From Marinobacter sp. 1-4A (GTDB taxonomy: Bacteria > Pseudomonadota > Gammaproteobacteria > Pseudomonadales > Oleiphilaceae), in assembly GCF_016597725.1 (NCBI RefSeq), contig NZ_VCGY01000002.1, positions 248,001-312,000 on the forward strand: 64,000 bases of DNA, read 5' to 3'. The translations under genes were made by a program, and so were the position numbers. Of this stretch, positions 1 through 7,650 are shown piece after piece. The notes beneath the pieces are model-generated. The model saw nothing but the letters and a program-made list of their open reading frames with translations. It was not told the origin of the DNA and did not search any database. Each line of letters opens with the position of its first letter. Within the stretch, counting starts at the first letter, position 1.

Positions 1-58
1 AGAAGAAGGTTGTTTTTCGGGTAAAGGACCCGATATGTGTCTGGTATGGCGTCGGCAT
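1..58 (-). CDS. Possible N-terminus of a divergent gene running off the left edge
   Basis: A minus-strand ATG at 58 opens a frame that stays open to base 1, giving 19 residues beginning MPTPYQTH. A GAGG lies six bases before it, and a TACAAT-type -10 (87-92 on the plus strand, read in reverse) would start transcription about 20 bases upstream. In related bacteria a ratA-type gene is often divergent from smpB, but the visible residues do not identify it, and the true start could be further left. This is only a candidate. Confidence 0.25.
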   Translation of the reverse strand, partial: MPTPYQTHIGSFTRKTTFF

Positions 59-144
59 TTTCGCCTCAGAAAGTATTGGACACCCTATTGTAGCCGAAGG
101 GCTCCTTTAGGCACGACCTGCCAGCACCTTTGAAGGCCATTTCG

Positions 145-173
145 TGACCAGTCTGGCACTCCTGAGCTACAAT
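145..173 (+). promoter_or_regulatory. Sigma-70 promoter for smpB
   Basis: TGACCA at 145-150 and TACAAT at 168-173 are separated by 17 bases, a near-consensus sigma-70 arrangement. It would start transcription near 180, leaving a leader of about 57 bases before the smpB ATG at 237. The -10 on the opposite strand at 87-92 suggests a divergent promoter pair here. Confidence 0.55.
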
Positions 174-236
174 GCCCGTTTTGCCGGTCTGCGTAAGATC
201 GGCCCGTTCATTCGTCCGCATCCGGATAATTGATTC

Positions 237-716
237 ATGAGCAAGAAAAAACCCGGTACGCCGAGCAGTACCATCGCCCTTAACAAAAAGGCGAAACACG
301 AATACCACATAGAGGAACGCTTTGAGGCGGGGCTTGTACTACTCGGCTGGGAAGTGAAATCACTAAGAGCTGGCAAGGCCCAGATTACTGATGCCTATGT
401 GTTGCTAAAAGATGGCGAGGCGTTCCTTTTTGGAAGCCACTTCCAGCCACTTACGGCTGCCTCCACTCACGTAATTGCCGACCCCACTCGCACTCGCAAG
501 CTACTGCTTCACGCCAAAGAGCTGGCCAAGCTGATTGGGGAAACGAGCCAGGCGGGCCAAACCTGTGTGCCTCTGGCTCTGTATTGGAAAAAGAATAAAG
601 TGAAGTGTGAGATTGCTTTGGTGAAAGGCAAAAAACTATTCGACAAGCGCGCCACAGAGAAAGAGCGGGATTGGAATCGCCAGAAACAGCGCATTTTGCG
701 TGACGGCAACGCCTGA
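237..716 (+). CDS. smpB: SsrA-binding protein SmpB
   Basis: A 159-residue protein of normal SmpB length. It binds tmRNA and delivers it to stalled ribosomes for trans-translation. Family hallmarks are visible: the N-terminal NKKAKHEY stretch, the [15 protein letters not shown] beta-barrel core, the [11 protein letters not shown] segment, and a basic C-terminal tail ([17 protein letters not shown]...) of the kind that enters the decoding centre. The ATG at 237 fits the family N-terminus. Its RNA partner ssrA begins about 1.65 kb downstream with one unrelated gene between, so the two trans-translation components are linked. A good promoter lies at 145-173. Confidence 0.97.
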   Translation: MSKKKPGTPSSTIALNKKAKHEYHIEERFEAGLVLLGWEVKSLRAGKAQITDAYVLLKDGEAFLFGSHFQPLTAASTHVIADPTRTRKLLLHAKELAKLIGETSQAGQTCVPLALYWKKNKVKCEIALVKGKKLFDKRATEKERDWNRQKQRILRDGNA

Positions 717-850
717 CCGCCTAAATAATCGGGCGCTGTTCCTGCCTCACACCTATGGCGACACACGCTTTGTGTCGCCGGTTCGCACCCTATGCACCCA
801 TCTTTATCCTGCCTATACTTCGGTACCGGTGTAGCGCAAAGGGAGGGCTT

Positions 851-2269
851 ATGTCACCGAAAAAAACCCGAATGACCTCGGTGGATTGCTCATGGCTGCG
901 CATGGACACACCAAGCAATCCAATGATGATCTCGGCCGTTCTGGTATTTGACAAGCCGATCGCCATCAACCGTCTAAAGCTCATCCTCAATGAGCGCTTT
1001 TTGCGTTTTCAGAGGTTCCGCCAGCGCATTGTTGATGAGGGTGACAAGGTATATTGGCAAGACGACCCGCTGTTTGATATCGACAACCATCTGCATCGGA
1101 TAGCGCTACCGGGAAAGGCAGGCAAAGCCGAACTCCAAGCACTCACCAGTGACCTGAACAGCACCTCTCTGGATCTGCGCCACCCCCTCTGGCAAATTCA
1201 CTATATAGACAACTACCAAGGCGGCTGCGCACTTTTAATACGCATCCATCATTGTATTGCCGATGGCATTTCTCTGGTGAGGGTACTGCTTTCACTCACT
1301 GACAAAACGCCGGAGCCCACAGGTAGACGGGTTGCTCCGCTTAAGGCACGAGAGCAAACGGCATCCTCAGTAGTGAGCCGACTTCTGCACCGCACCCTCG
1401 ACACAACCGAAGCAGCAACAGATCAAGCCCGCTTATTCATGCAATCGATTCGAGCGGAACCAAACTACCCTCTGAAACTCGCCACTGCCGCCACCGGTGT
1501 GGCAACGGATTTGCTCAAACTGGGTCTTTCGCCCTTCGAGCCCAAAACCTGCCTTAAAAGCCCGCTTTCTGGGCGTAAACACGTTGCTTGGGCCGAACCG
1601 CTAGATCTGGCGGAAGTGAAAGCCTGTGCCAAAGCGCTGGGCGGCACCGTCAACGATATATTGTTGTGCGCAACCACGGGCGCGCTGCACAGGCACTTCC
1701 AAGCGAGCAAAGAAATTATTCCCGACTGCGGCATTCGTGTGGCAGTGCCTTTTAATCTGCGGCCGCTTAATCAACCGATCGAAACACTTGGAAACCAGTT
1801 TGGTCTGGTGCTGGTTTGCCTACCGGTTGAAATCGCAGATCCGATCATGTGCTTCCGGCAGGTACAGGAAAACATGAACCGCCTCAAACAGTCCTATCAA
1901 GCACAAGTTACCTACAGCTTGCTGGACCTGTTCGGCCGCGGCCCGGACATTCTCGAACGACGTGCGTTGGATTTGCTCAGCAACAAGGCCTCCGCAGTGC
2001 TTACCAACGTACCCGGCCCCAGAGAACCGGTTTACCTGGCAGGCAGCAAGTTGGTGCAACCCATGTTCTGGGTACCACAAAGCGGCAATATCGGCATAGG
2101 CATGAGTATTTTCAGCTACGCGGGTACGGTACAGTTCGGCATTACGGTGGACAAAGCCATCCATACAGACCCCAACGCCGTAATGAACTACTTCCACGAA
2201 AGCTTCAAAGCACTGAGCCACGCGGCTCTGGCAGGCCGCCAGCAAAGCAAGACACGCGAGGCCTCATAG
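851..2269 (+). CDS. Wax ester synthase/diacylglycerol acyltransferase (WS/DGAT), copy 1
   Basis: A 472-residue member of the bacterial WS/DGAT family, which transfers an acyl group from acyl-CoA to a fatty alcohol (wax ester) or diacylglycerol (triacylglycerol) at the membrane/lipid-droplet surface. The acyltransferase motif HHCIADG lies at about residues 133-139, with the catalytic second His at 134 and Asp at 138. The N-terminus has the typical MTSVDCSWLRMDTPSNPM pattern. The downstream ANKASAVLTNVPGPREP-like motif and the FWVPQSGNIGIGMSIFSY segment are also family features. The frame opens at 755, but the ATG at 851 has GGGAGG at 841-846 and matches family N-termini, so I chose it. A second paralogue lies at 31789-33159. 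Whether this copy makes wax esters in vivo cannot be told from sequence. Confidence 0.9.
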   Translation: MSPKKTRMTSVDCSWLRMDTPSNPMMISAVLVFDKPIAINRLKLILNERFLRFQRFRQRIVDEGDKVYWQDDPLFDIDNHLHRIALPGKAGKAELQALTSDLNSTSLDLRHPLWQIHYIDNYQGGCALLIRIHHCIADGISLVRVLLSLTDKTPEPTGRRVAPLKAREQTASSVVSRLLHRTLDTTEAATDQARLFMQSIRAEPNYPLKLATAATGVATDLLKLGLSPFEPKTCLKSPLSGRKHVAWAEPLDLAEVKACAKALGGTVNDILLCATTGALHRHFQASKEIIPDCGIRVAVPFNLRPLNQPIETLGNQFGLVLVCLPVEIADPIMCFRQVQENMNRLKQSYQAQVTYSLLDLFGRGPDILERRALDLLSNKASAVLTNVPGPREPVYLAGSKLVQPMFWVPQSGNIGIGMSIFSYAGTVQFGITVDKAIHTDPNAVMNYFHESFKALSHAALAGRQQSKTREAS

Positions 2270-2331
2270 GAATTAAAACGGGAATTAGAACGGCATGAAC
2301 GCCGACCGTGCAAAACAACAACAAAGAAGCC

Positions 2332-2361
2332 TTGAAGTCAGGCAAGGCGCCCACATATACT
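2332..2361 (+). promoter_or_regulatory. Sigma-70 promoter for ssrA
   Basis: TTGAAG (2332-2337) and TATACT (2356-2361) with an 18-base spacer. The predicted start falls at about 2368-2370, exactly where the tmRNA 5' GGGGAC acceptor strand begins. Confidence 0.65.
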
Positions 2362-2369
2362 GTGAGTAA

Positions 2370-2732
2370 GGGGACGACATGGCTTCGACGCTGGTGGCGA
2401 ACCCTTGGGTGCATGTCGAGATGGCAGCGAATCTCGTTAATCCAAAGCTGCAATGCAATAGTCGCAAACGACGAAAACTACGCACTAGCAGCGTAAGCTG
2501 CTAGTCGTCCTGACTGGGTCGCCCGTAGCCCAGAGCTACATCTCAGGACGTCATCGCTTACGGGATGCTCCGTTATCCAGAGTTCACTGGCTAACGGCTA
2601 AGATTTAAAGAACTCGCCTCTTGCACCCTGGCCTTCGGGTCGCTTGAGGTTAAATCAATTGAAGGACATAAACATGTAGATCTCAAGGCATAGTGCTGGC
2701 GGACGCGGGTTCAATTCCCGCCGTCTCCACCA
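2370..2732 (+). ncRNA. ssrA: tmRNA (one-piece transfer-messenger RNA)
   Basis: A 363-base tmRNA. The 5' GGGGAC pairs with the 3' GUCUCC that precedes ACCA (2729-2732), forming the alanyl acceptor stem, and the T-arm GCGGGTTCAATTCCCGC is at 2705-2721. The resume codon GCA at 2464 is preceded by the conserved TAGTC and opens the tag frame 2464-2496, ANDENYALAA then TAA, the classic gammaproteobacterial degradation tag. A perfect 8-bp stem with a GTAA loop (2485-2504) contains the tag stop codon. Works with SmpB (237-716). The 3' end is a well-known integration target for tyrosine recombinases, which fits the accessory island that begins immediately after it. Confidence 0.97.
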
Positions 2733-2745
2733 TTTTGAAAATGAC

Positions 2746-2792
2746 AACCCGTCTCTCCAGAGTGATTCTCTGGGCAGGCGGGTTTTCTTTTT
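2746..2792 (+). terminator. Rho-independent terminator after ssrA
   Basis: AACCCG pairs with CGGGTT, and an inner CCAGAG pairs with CTCTGG, forming a stacked hairpin followed by TTTTCTTTTT. It lies 14 bases after the tmRNA CCA and probably came in with the island side of the junction, since a second terminator follows the island's right edge. Confidence 0.75.
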
Positions 2793-2825
2793 CCCGTTGT
2801 ATTCAAAGGGTTTCGGCTGTTTTGA

Positions 2826-3005
2826 CATCTTTCCGGAACCTCTCTCCAGCCACCAGATTCTATCCATTCTCCCCACGTTCATTCTCTGTTTGGGGCGGTA
2901 TTCTCTGTTTTGTTCGGACAGGGTCCGACACGCGACCTTTTCGAGCTGGAGGAACTGCCGATCGCTGAACAAGAGAACGATTTAGAAAATAAGGGGCTGA
3001 AATGA
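2826..3005 (+). pseudogene. Truncated 3' tail of a gene formerly upstream of mcrB
   Basis: A frame open from just after a stop at 2823-2825 runs to a TGA at 3003-3005 that overlaps the mcrB start as ATGA. The last 25 or so residues (TRDLFELEELPIAEQENDLE...) are strongly acidic and look like a genuine protein C-terminus rather than random translation. No start codon or ribosome site is visible, and the frame becomes low-complexity and unconvincing leftwards. I infer that the operon once had another gene in front, translationally coupled to mcrB, now lost to a deletion that fused it to the tmRNA-proximal sequence. The parent family is not recognisable. Confidence 0.4.
2872..2895. repeat. Left copy of a 24-bp direct repeat flanking the island operon
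   Basis: CCCACGTTCATTCTCTGTTT plus GGGG matches 7067-7090 at 21 of 24 positions by hand alignment, in the same orientation. The two copies flank the mcrB-mcrC-ADP-ribosylglycohydrolase operon. Their origin is unknown; they could be recombination scars or chance similarity. Confidence 0.4.
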
Positions 3006-4645
3006 AAAGCAGACTGAAAAATCTTTACAAATACCTGATTGAAAACCGGAAACACGAAGTCAAAGGCTGGCATGACGCCTATCGTGAGTTTTACGGTCAG
3101 GTCGGACAGATCCGTGAACGTATCAAATCAGGAGAAGGCTTATCTCAAACTGATGAGGCTTTCCTGAAGCAGCTCCTCTATGAAAAAAGTAACGGGATCG
3201 CTTCTCGCGGGCAGTCTGTATTAAGCAACGAAAACTTCCAGGCTTTCATCAAAAACAAGGATTTCATATCCGCGCTGGGAGAATTCATCCAGACTCCCAA
3301 CAAAGAGAACTTCCGGAAATTTGACGATGCGTGGTCTGCCCAAGGCAAGTCCAACAATCCGGTTCTTGTCAATCGTGTGGCGGCAGCCTGCACGCTCGAA
3401 GTCTCCACTACTGTTGATTCCGGTAAGTTTAATCAGGTCTTCAGCTGGCTTATTCGTGAAGGAATTATACCGGCATATCCGGCCGAAGAGGATCAAGATT
3501 GGTATTCAAAAAACATTTTCCTGCTGAAGATCATCAAAGATGAGTTCAGCGATGAGCTTCGGGACAATAAAACGGACGAGTTTTATCTGAGTCAGTTTGT
3601 TTGGGTGCTCTACGAGAATCTGTCCAATCCATTCAGCCTGAAAAAGCAGATCGTCAAATACGGTGCTCCCGGAACAGGGAAAACATACCAAGCTCGCCAG
3701 CAGACCTCTCTGTTGCTTGATATCTGGAAAGAAGAGTTTGCTCCGAACAGCAGTCTCACACATGCAAGCCAGATTGAGCTGGTGCAATTTCATCCGTCTT
3801 TCAGCTATGAGGATTTCATGGAAGGCTTGCGCCCGGTTTTGGATGGAAATGGAGCCGCGCAACTGACGTTGCAGAATGGTGTTTTTAAGGAATTCTGCCG
3901 AAACGCCGGTAAGTGGGAAATTGATGTTTGCGGTCTTGGTCTCGATCGGAACTGGGAATCAATTACGATTGATGAGCTTCGTCCCCATAGAGAAAAATTA
4001 TCAGGTGATCATTGGCAGTACATCTTCGAAATATCAGACTTATCCAAGCTGGTATCAGATGCTGTGCCTCCATTCTTCTTTATAATTGATGAAGTGAACC
4101 GGGCTGAGTTGTCTCGGGTTTTTGGTGAGCTGATGTATTGCTTGGAATATCGAGGGATTAAAGGCAGCGTCAAAACCCAATATGCGAACCTGAATAACGA
4201 ACACACCGGCATGCTTCAGACCGATCAAGGATACCTGTTTTTCATCCCGACAAACATCTATCTGATCGGAACGATGAATACCATTGACCGGAGTGTGGAA
4301 AGCTTTGACTTTGCTCTCCGACGCAGATTCCGCTGGGAAGAAGTGACGCCGGATACAGGGCTGTTGAGATACCATCTGAACCAGTTCTGCAAAACCTGGG
4401 TACCTCTGGCGGATAACCTTGAACGGTTGAACACCCAAATAGCCAAGGAACCTCTGCTGGGCCATGATTACCAAATCGGTCATGCCTATTTGATGAACTT
4501 GAAGTATGCCACCAGCCTTACGGTTGCGGAAGTAAGAGAGCGTGTCTGGGATGATTGTATCCGGCCTTTGCTGCAGGAATACCTACGCGGTACCGGCAAG
4601 GAGGCTGAGCTCATCGGTTCTTTCGGAAAGGCATTCGGGGTTTAA
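3002..4645 (+). CDS. McrB-type AAA+ GTPase, motor subunit of a type IV (McrBC-like) restriction system
   Basis: A 547-residue protein. Residues 1 to about 200 are a helical N-terminal region with no recognisable EVE, SRA or DUF3578 specificity domain. The rest is an McrB-family AAA+ GTPase: Walker A GAPGTGKT at 221-228, Walker B/signature FFFIIDEVNRAELSRVFGE around 357-375, which is the McrB fingerprint, then GTMNTIDRSV and FALRRRFRW sensor/arginine-finger motifs. In known systems McrB hexamers bind modified DNA, hydrolyse GTP and activate the McrC nuclease. The McrC-like partner starts three bases downstream, and the start codon overlaps a truncated upstream frame (ATGA). AAGGGG precedes the ATG. 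The target modification cannot be predicted, because the specificity domain is unrecognised. Base composition looks more AT-rich by eye than the flanks, consistent with transfer. Confidence 0.9.
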   Translation: MKSRLKNLYKYLIENRKHEVKGWHDAYREFYGQVGQIRERIKSGEGLSQTDEAFLKQLLYEKSNGIASRGQSVLSNENFQAFIKNKDFISALGEFIQTPNKENFRKFDDAWSAQGKSNNPVLVNRVAAACTLEVSTTVDSGKFNQVFSWLIREGIIPAYPAEEDQDWYSKNIFLLKIIKDEFSDELRDNKTDEFYLSQFVWVLYENLSNPFSLKKQIVKYGAPGTGKTYQARQQTSLLLDIWKEEFAPNSSLTHASQIELVQFHPSFSYEDFMEGLRPVLDGNGAAQLTLQNGVFKEFCRNAGKWEIDVCGLGLDRNWESITIDELRPHREKLSGDHWQYIFEISDLSKLVSDAVPPFFFIIDEVNRAELSRVFGELMYCLEYRGIKGSVKTQYANLNNEHTGMLQTDQGYLFFIPTNIYLIGTMNTIDRSVESFDFALRRRFRWEEVTPDTGLLRYHLNQFCKTWVPLADNLERLNTQIAKEPLLGHDYQIGHAYLMNLKYATSLTVAEVRERVWDDCIRPLLQEYLRGTGKEAELIGSFGKAFGV

Positions 4646-4648
4646 GTC

Positions 4649-6097
4649 GTGTGGCTGTTCGATATCATAAAGAATGGGACTCTGGTCGATAACCAGTCTT
4701 ATTTGGTCAACCAAGGCATCTTGACCAATAGGCGTTTGGGTGAATCGATTACGCTCAGCACCAAATCAAAAGGCCAGTGGACCTATCCTCATAACGACGA
4801 GTCTGCTATTTGGCATTTTTTGAATTCGGTTTCTCGTGATGTTGAAAAAACGCTGAATGACAACATTGCCGATGCCCTCATCCTCTTCAATGATGAAGAT
4901 TACGAACACAATACCGACGGCGGCTTTATCGGTGTAACCGGTACGGATGCCAGAAATTTCAATCTCAACACCGGCAATCTGATCGGGTTTGTCAAACGTG
5001 GGGATTATTCCCTGAAGATCAGCTCACGTTTTGGTGATGCTTTCCTTCAGTACATCATTGCCGATGCCGACGGGTTTCTTGAACTGGAAAACATTGGCGG
5101 TGAAAATCACGCCGATGGTTACGAGTGGCTCCTTGCATATCTTTGGAATATCAAGTTCAAGAGAGCTTACCGGCTGGGGCTGCCCAAGACCTACATTACA
5201 AAGAATGATCGGATTTCACGCGTCCGGGGAACAATTGATGCGGTTGACTACTTCCGGAACAAAACCTCCGGAAAGTATTTATGCTCCTACCGTGAACACA
5301 GCTACGACAGCCCCGCGACCTCACTTTTCATCAAAGCCTATGAGGCGGTTGAGCATTATTCTTTTTGCCAGCGAACAAGGAATGTCTACAACGCGTTTCT
5401 TACCGCTAATCAGGGTGTGAAAAGATCCCGTCAGGAAATCTTGAGAACGCCGTATTTCACCAATCCCTTCTACAACGACTATAACGTACTGATAGATCTA
5501 TCGAAGCAAGTCATTAGCCAGCAAGGTTCTGATTTTGACTCCCAGCATGATTCGAGCGCATTCTTTTTCGATATATCGATGCTTTTCGAATATTTCATTC
5601 GGAAGCTCATCAAGCGAGATGGGGTTCGGCTGCTTAGCAAGTTCGAGCAACGCTATGAAATACCGGCCGGTGCTCTCGGCAGCTATATGCGTAAACTTGA
5701 ACCGGACCTTGTTTTTGAGAGTGATGGCGGCCTGTACGTCTTTGATGTGAAGTATAAAGCCTTTGACCCACAATTCGGGGTCAAGCGTGAGGATCTTTTC
5801 CAGCTGCACACATACATAGGACAGTATGGAAATGGAGCCTCGATAAAGGGGTGCGGCTTTGTTTATCCGATATCCGAAGAACGATGGGCTTCACTCAATT
5901 TGGATAAAACGCAGGGGCTGATTTCAGATGTTATTCGCCAGCAGGGGCAAGATATCCCGTTTCATGTCCTTTTTCTGAAAATCCCTGACAATACATCTCT
6001 TGATTTTAACAGGCTCATGAGCGAACAGTGTCGTATGTTCATTGATACTATTCATTCGAAAATACTGATTAAGGAGAAGATTGCTGCATGGGCATAG
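4649..6097 (+). CDS. McrC-like PD-(D/E)XK nuclease subunit
   Basis: A 482-residue protein starting at GTG, three bases after the McrB-like gene, so the two are surely co-transcribed. The C-terminal third carries a PD-(D/E)XK nuclease core: LEPDLVF with Asp353, then FDVKYK with Asp366 and Lys368, followed by LFQLHTYIGQYG as in McrC/LlaJI-type proteins. The N-terminal half should hold the beta-rich region that contacts the McrB ring. The catalytic residues appear intact, so the complex is probably active. The end overlaps the next gene by 10 bases. Confidence 0.85.
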   Translation: MWLFDIIKNGTLVDNQSYLVNQGILTNRRLGESITLSTKSKGQWTYPHNDESAIWHFLNSVSRDVEKTLNDNIADALILFNDEDYEHNTDGGFIGVTGTDARNFNLNTGNLIGFVKRGDYSLKISSRFGDAFLQYIIADADGFLELENIGGENHADGYEWLLAYLWNIKFKRAYRLGLPKTYITKNDRISRVRGTIDAVDYFRNKTSGKYLCSYREHSYDSPATSLFIKAYEAVEHYSFCQRTRNVYNAFLTANQGVKRSRQEILRTPYFTNPFYNDYNVLIDLSKQVISQQGSDFDSQHDSSAFFFDISMLFEYFIRKLIKRDGVRLLSKFEQRYEIPAGALGSYMRKLEPDLVFESDGGLYVFDVKYKAFDPQFGVKREDLFQLHTYIGQYGNGASIKGCGFVYPISEERWASLNLDKTQGLISDVIRQQGQDIPFHVLFLKIPDNTSLDFNRLMSEQCRMFIDTIHSKILIKEKIAAWA

Positions 6098-7026
6098 ACA
6101 GAACATCCAGAGCCCAAGGATGCCTGCTTGGCCAGCTTGCCGGTGATGCGCTGGGGAGTATGGTTGAGTTTCAGTCCCCGGATGAGATCCGGCGCAGCTA
6201 TCCTGATGGCGTCCGGGAGCTGGCGGATGGCGGCACATGGAATACCATTGCCGGTCAGCCAACCGATGATTCTGAGATGGCTCTACTCCTTTCCCGGCTG
6301 CTGGTGAAAACCGGTTCGTATGATCCTGAGGCAGCACGCAAGGAATACCAATATTGGCTGAGCTCCGAACCCTTTGATTGCGGCATGACCATTTCAGCCG
6401 GATTGCGTGGTAATCCAAACCCCGACAGTCAGGCCAACGGAGCCATGATGCGGATCAGCCCGCTCGGGATTTTCGGAGCCGGATTTGAACTGAATCAGGT
6501 GGCTAAATGGGCCATGCGGGATGCGGCACTCACACATCCGAACCTGATTTGCCAGCAGGCCAATGCGCTGTTTGCCATGGGGATTGCTCACGCCATTCAA
6601 TCAGGCTGCGACGGCAAAGAACTATACCAACACATCCGGCAGTGGGCTGCAGACATGCCCGTTGAACCCGCTTTGCTGGATACCATCGACAAGGCTGCCA
6701 ATGAGCCGCCAGGGGACTATGTCCACCAGCAGGGCTGGGTAATGATCGCTTTTCAGAATGCCCTGTACCAGCTGCTCCACGCGCCGAGCCTCGAAGCCGG
6801 TGTTGTCGATACCATCATGCGCGGCGGTGACACTGATACCAACGCGGCTATTTCTGGGGCGCTGTTAGGCGCTGTGTGCGGTCGGGAGGCTATTCCGGCC
6901 CAGTGGCTCGACTGCCTGCAAAACTGCCGTCCAGAGGCCGGACATCCCCGAGTACGCCATCCACGCCCGGAATGCTTCTGGCCGGTGGATGTTCTGGAGC
7001 TAGCTGAAGGATTGGTTAAGACATGA
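6088..7026 (+). CDS. ADP-ribosylglycohydrolase family protein (DraG/ARH type)
   Basis: A 312-residue enzyme of the ADP-ribosylglycohydrolase fold, which removes ADP-ribose from proteins, nucleic acids or small molecules using a binuclear Mg centre. Visible metal/substrate motifs are QLAGDALGSMVEF near the N-terminus, TDDSEM at 59-64 (Asp60, Asp61), NGAMMRISPLG in the middle and GGDTDTNAAISGALLGA at 246-262 (Asp248, Asp250). All key acidic residues are present, so it should be catalytically competent. Its ATG lies inside the last codons of the McrC-like gene (10-base overlap), strong evidence of translational coupling and a functional link to the McrBC-like pair. No ADP-ribosyltransferase is encoded nearby. 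A role in reversing phage- or self-imposed ADP-ribosylation, or in acting on modified bases or nucleotides, is inference only. Confidence 0.85.
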   Translation: MGIDRTSRAQGCLLGQLAGDALGSMVEFQSPDEIRRSYPDGVRELADGGTWNTIAGQPTDDSEMALLLSRLLVKTGSYDPEAARKEYQYWLSSEPFDCGMTISAGLRGNPNPDSQANGAMMRISPLGIFGAGFELNQVAKWAMRDAALTHPNLICQQANALFAMGIAHAIQSGCDGKELYQHIRQWAADMPVEPALLDTIDKAANEPPGDYVHQQGWVMIAFQNALYQLLHAPSLEAGVVDTIMRGGDTDTNAAISGALLGAVCGREAIPAQWLDCLQNCRPEAGHPRVRHPRPECFWPVDVLELAEGLVKT

Positions 7027-7055
7027 GTTGTAAAACACACCGCCGGGTATTCAAT

Positions 7056-7076
7056 CGGGAATCGAACCCACGTCCG
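7056..7076 (-). repeat. Inverted partial copy of the tmRNA T-arm
   Basis: Read on the minus strand, this 21-mer matches tmRNA positions 2700-2720 at 19 of 21 bases (CGGACG, then GGGTTC/ATTCCCG). It could be a relic of an earlier ssrA- or tRNA-targeted integration. T-arms are conserved across tRNAs, so the source is not certain to be ssrA. Confidence 0.45.
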
Positions 7077-7090
7077 TTCTCTGTTTTGGG
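7067..7090. repeat. Right copy of the 24-bp direct repeat flanking the island operon
   Basis: Matches 2872-2895 at 21 of 24 positions in the same orientation. It partly overlaps the T-arm-like segment at 7056-7076. Confidence 0.4.
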
Positions 7091-7214
7091 AAAATGTAGA
7101 GAATTAAATTTCTCTCGGTGGCCGGCAGCATGAAGGGATTTGATGTGTGATAAGTTATTGAATAAACAGGATTTGCGGATGTATTTTGGTTTGGAGAACG
7201 AATTGGGGTAAGGC

Positions 7215-7230
7215 TCCGTGTCCTCCACCA
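7215..7230 (+). other. Candidate right attachment site (tmRNA 3'-end-like sequence)
   Basis: CTCCGTGTCCTCCACCA resembles the tmRNA 3' terminus CCCGCCGTCTCCACCA with an extra base, and is followed ten bases later by a strong terminator. That is the pattern expected when an element inserts at the ssrA 3' end, rebuilding tmRNA on one side and leaving the displaced end with its own terminator on the other. The match is imperfect, so decay or coincidence must be allowed for. Confidence 0.4.
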
Positions 7231-7239
7231 ACTTAACCG

Positions 7240-7269
7240 AAAAAAGCTCCTGACTTCAGGGGCTTTTTT
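7240..7269 (+). terminator. Rho-independent terminator at the island's right edge
   Basis: AAAAAAGCTCCTGA, a CT loop, then TCAGGGGCTTTTTT: a long stem with one G-U wobble and flanking A/T tracts, so it can act on both strands. It terminates the mcrBC operon and may be the ancestral ssrA terminator displaced by the island. Confidence 0.8.
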
Positions 7270-7367
7270 CGTTTCTAAAGCAGTGCTTTTAGGCGAATCG
7301 TTAACACAAACATCTGCACATCACTGGCTACATGCGTTTACAGTGCCCCCCTACATAGGAGCCACCT

Positions 7368-7454
7368 ATGAGCACCTCAAATTTAGATGGCTCCAAGCTT
7401 TCCCCGTCTGCATTCGAAATAACCCAAAAAAACACAAAAGTTATTTGGGAATAA
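7368..7454 (+). CDS. Possible 28-residue small protein
   Basis: ATG at 7368 is preceded by TAGGAG at a suitable distance and encodes 28 hydrophilic residues starting MSTSNLDGSK before TAA. It could be the stub of a larger lost gene or a chance frame. No family is recognised. Confidence 0.2.
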   Translation: MSTSNLDGSKLSPSAFEITQKNTKVIWE

Positions 7455-7650
7455 AGGCTTACCTCTTCATATAGCACAGTCTTCTGTGGCCCTTGAAATG
7501 GAGTTCAGTGGATGGACTCAGTTTCTCTCAGCTGAGCGAAGGTGGTATGGAGCTCCCGATTGTAGGGGGTGGTTACAAAACCAACCTTATCTTCCCGATC
7601 CATCTCCTCTATCGTCTTAGCCAGATGAACGACAGCAACAACCCGTCACG

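Noticed and set aside
66..376. Minus-strand frames over the smpB promoter and start
   Set aside because: No ribosome site and no family match; smpB on the plus strand is certain.
755..850. Upstream extension of WS/DGAT copy 1
   Set aside because: Not conserved and lacks a ribosome site; the ATG at 851 has GGGAGG.
1820..2298. Overlapping frames on both strands across the 3' part of WS/DGAT copy 1
   Set aside because: They are shadows of a well-supported gene with no family resemblance.
2655..2972. 105-residue minus-strand frame containing RRRELNPRP
   Set aside because: It is the antisense of the tmRNA 3' end plus terminator; this RRRELNPRP string is a familiar artefact of translating T-arm sequences.
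6088..7026. The ADP-ribosylglycohydrolase as the antidote of a toxin-antitoxin pair
   Set aside because: No ADP-ribosyltransferase toxin gene is adjacent, and the partner genes are McrBC-like.
7283..7474. 63-residue plus-strand frame
   Set aside because: No ribosome site and no family resemblance; the overlapping 7368 frame has a better start but is itself doubtful.
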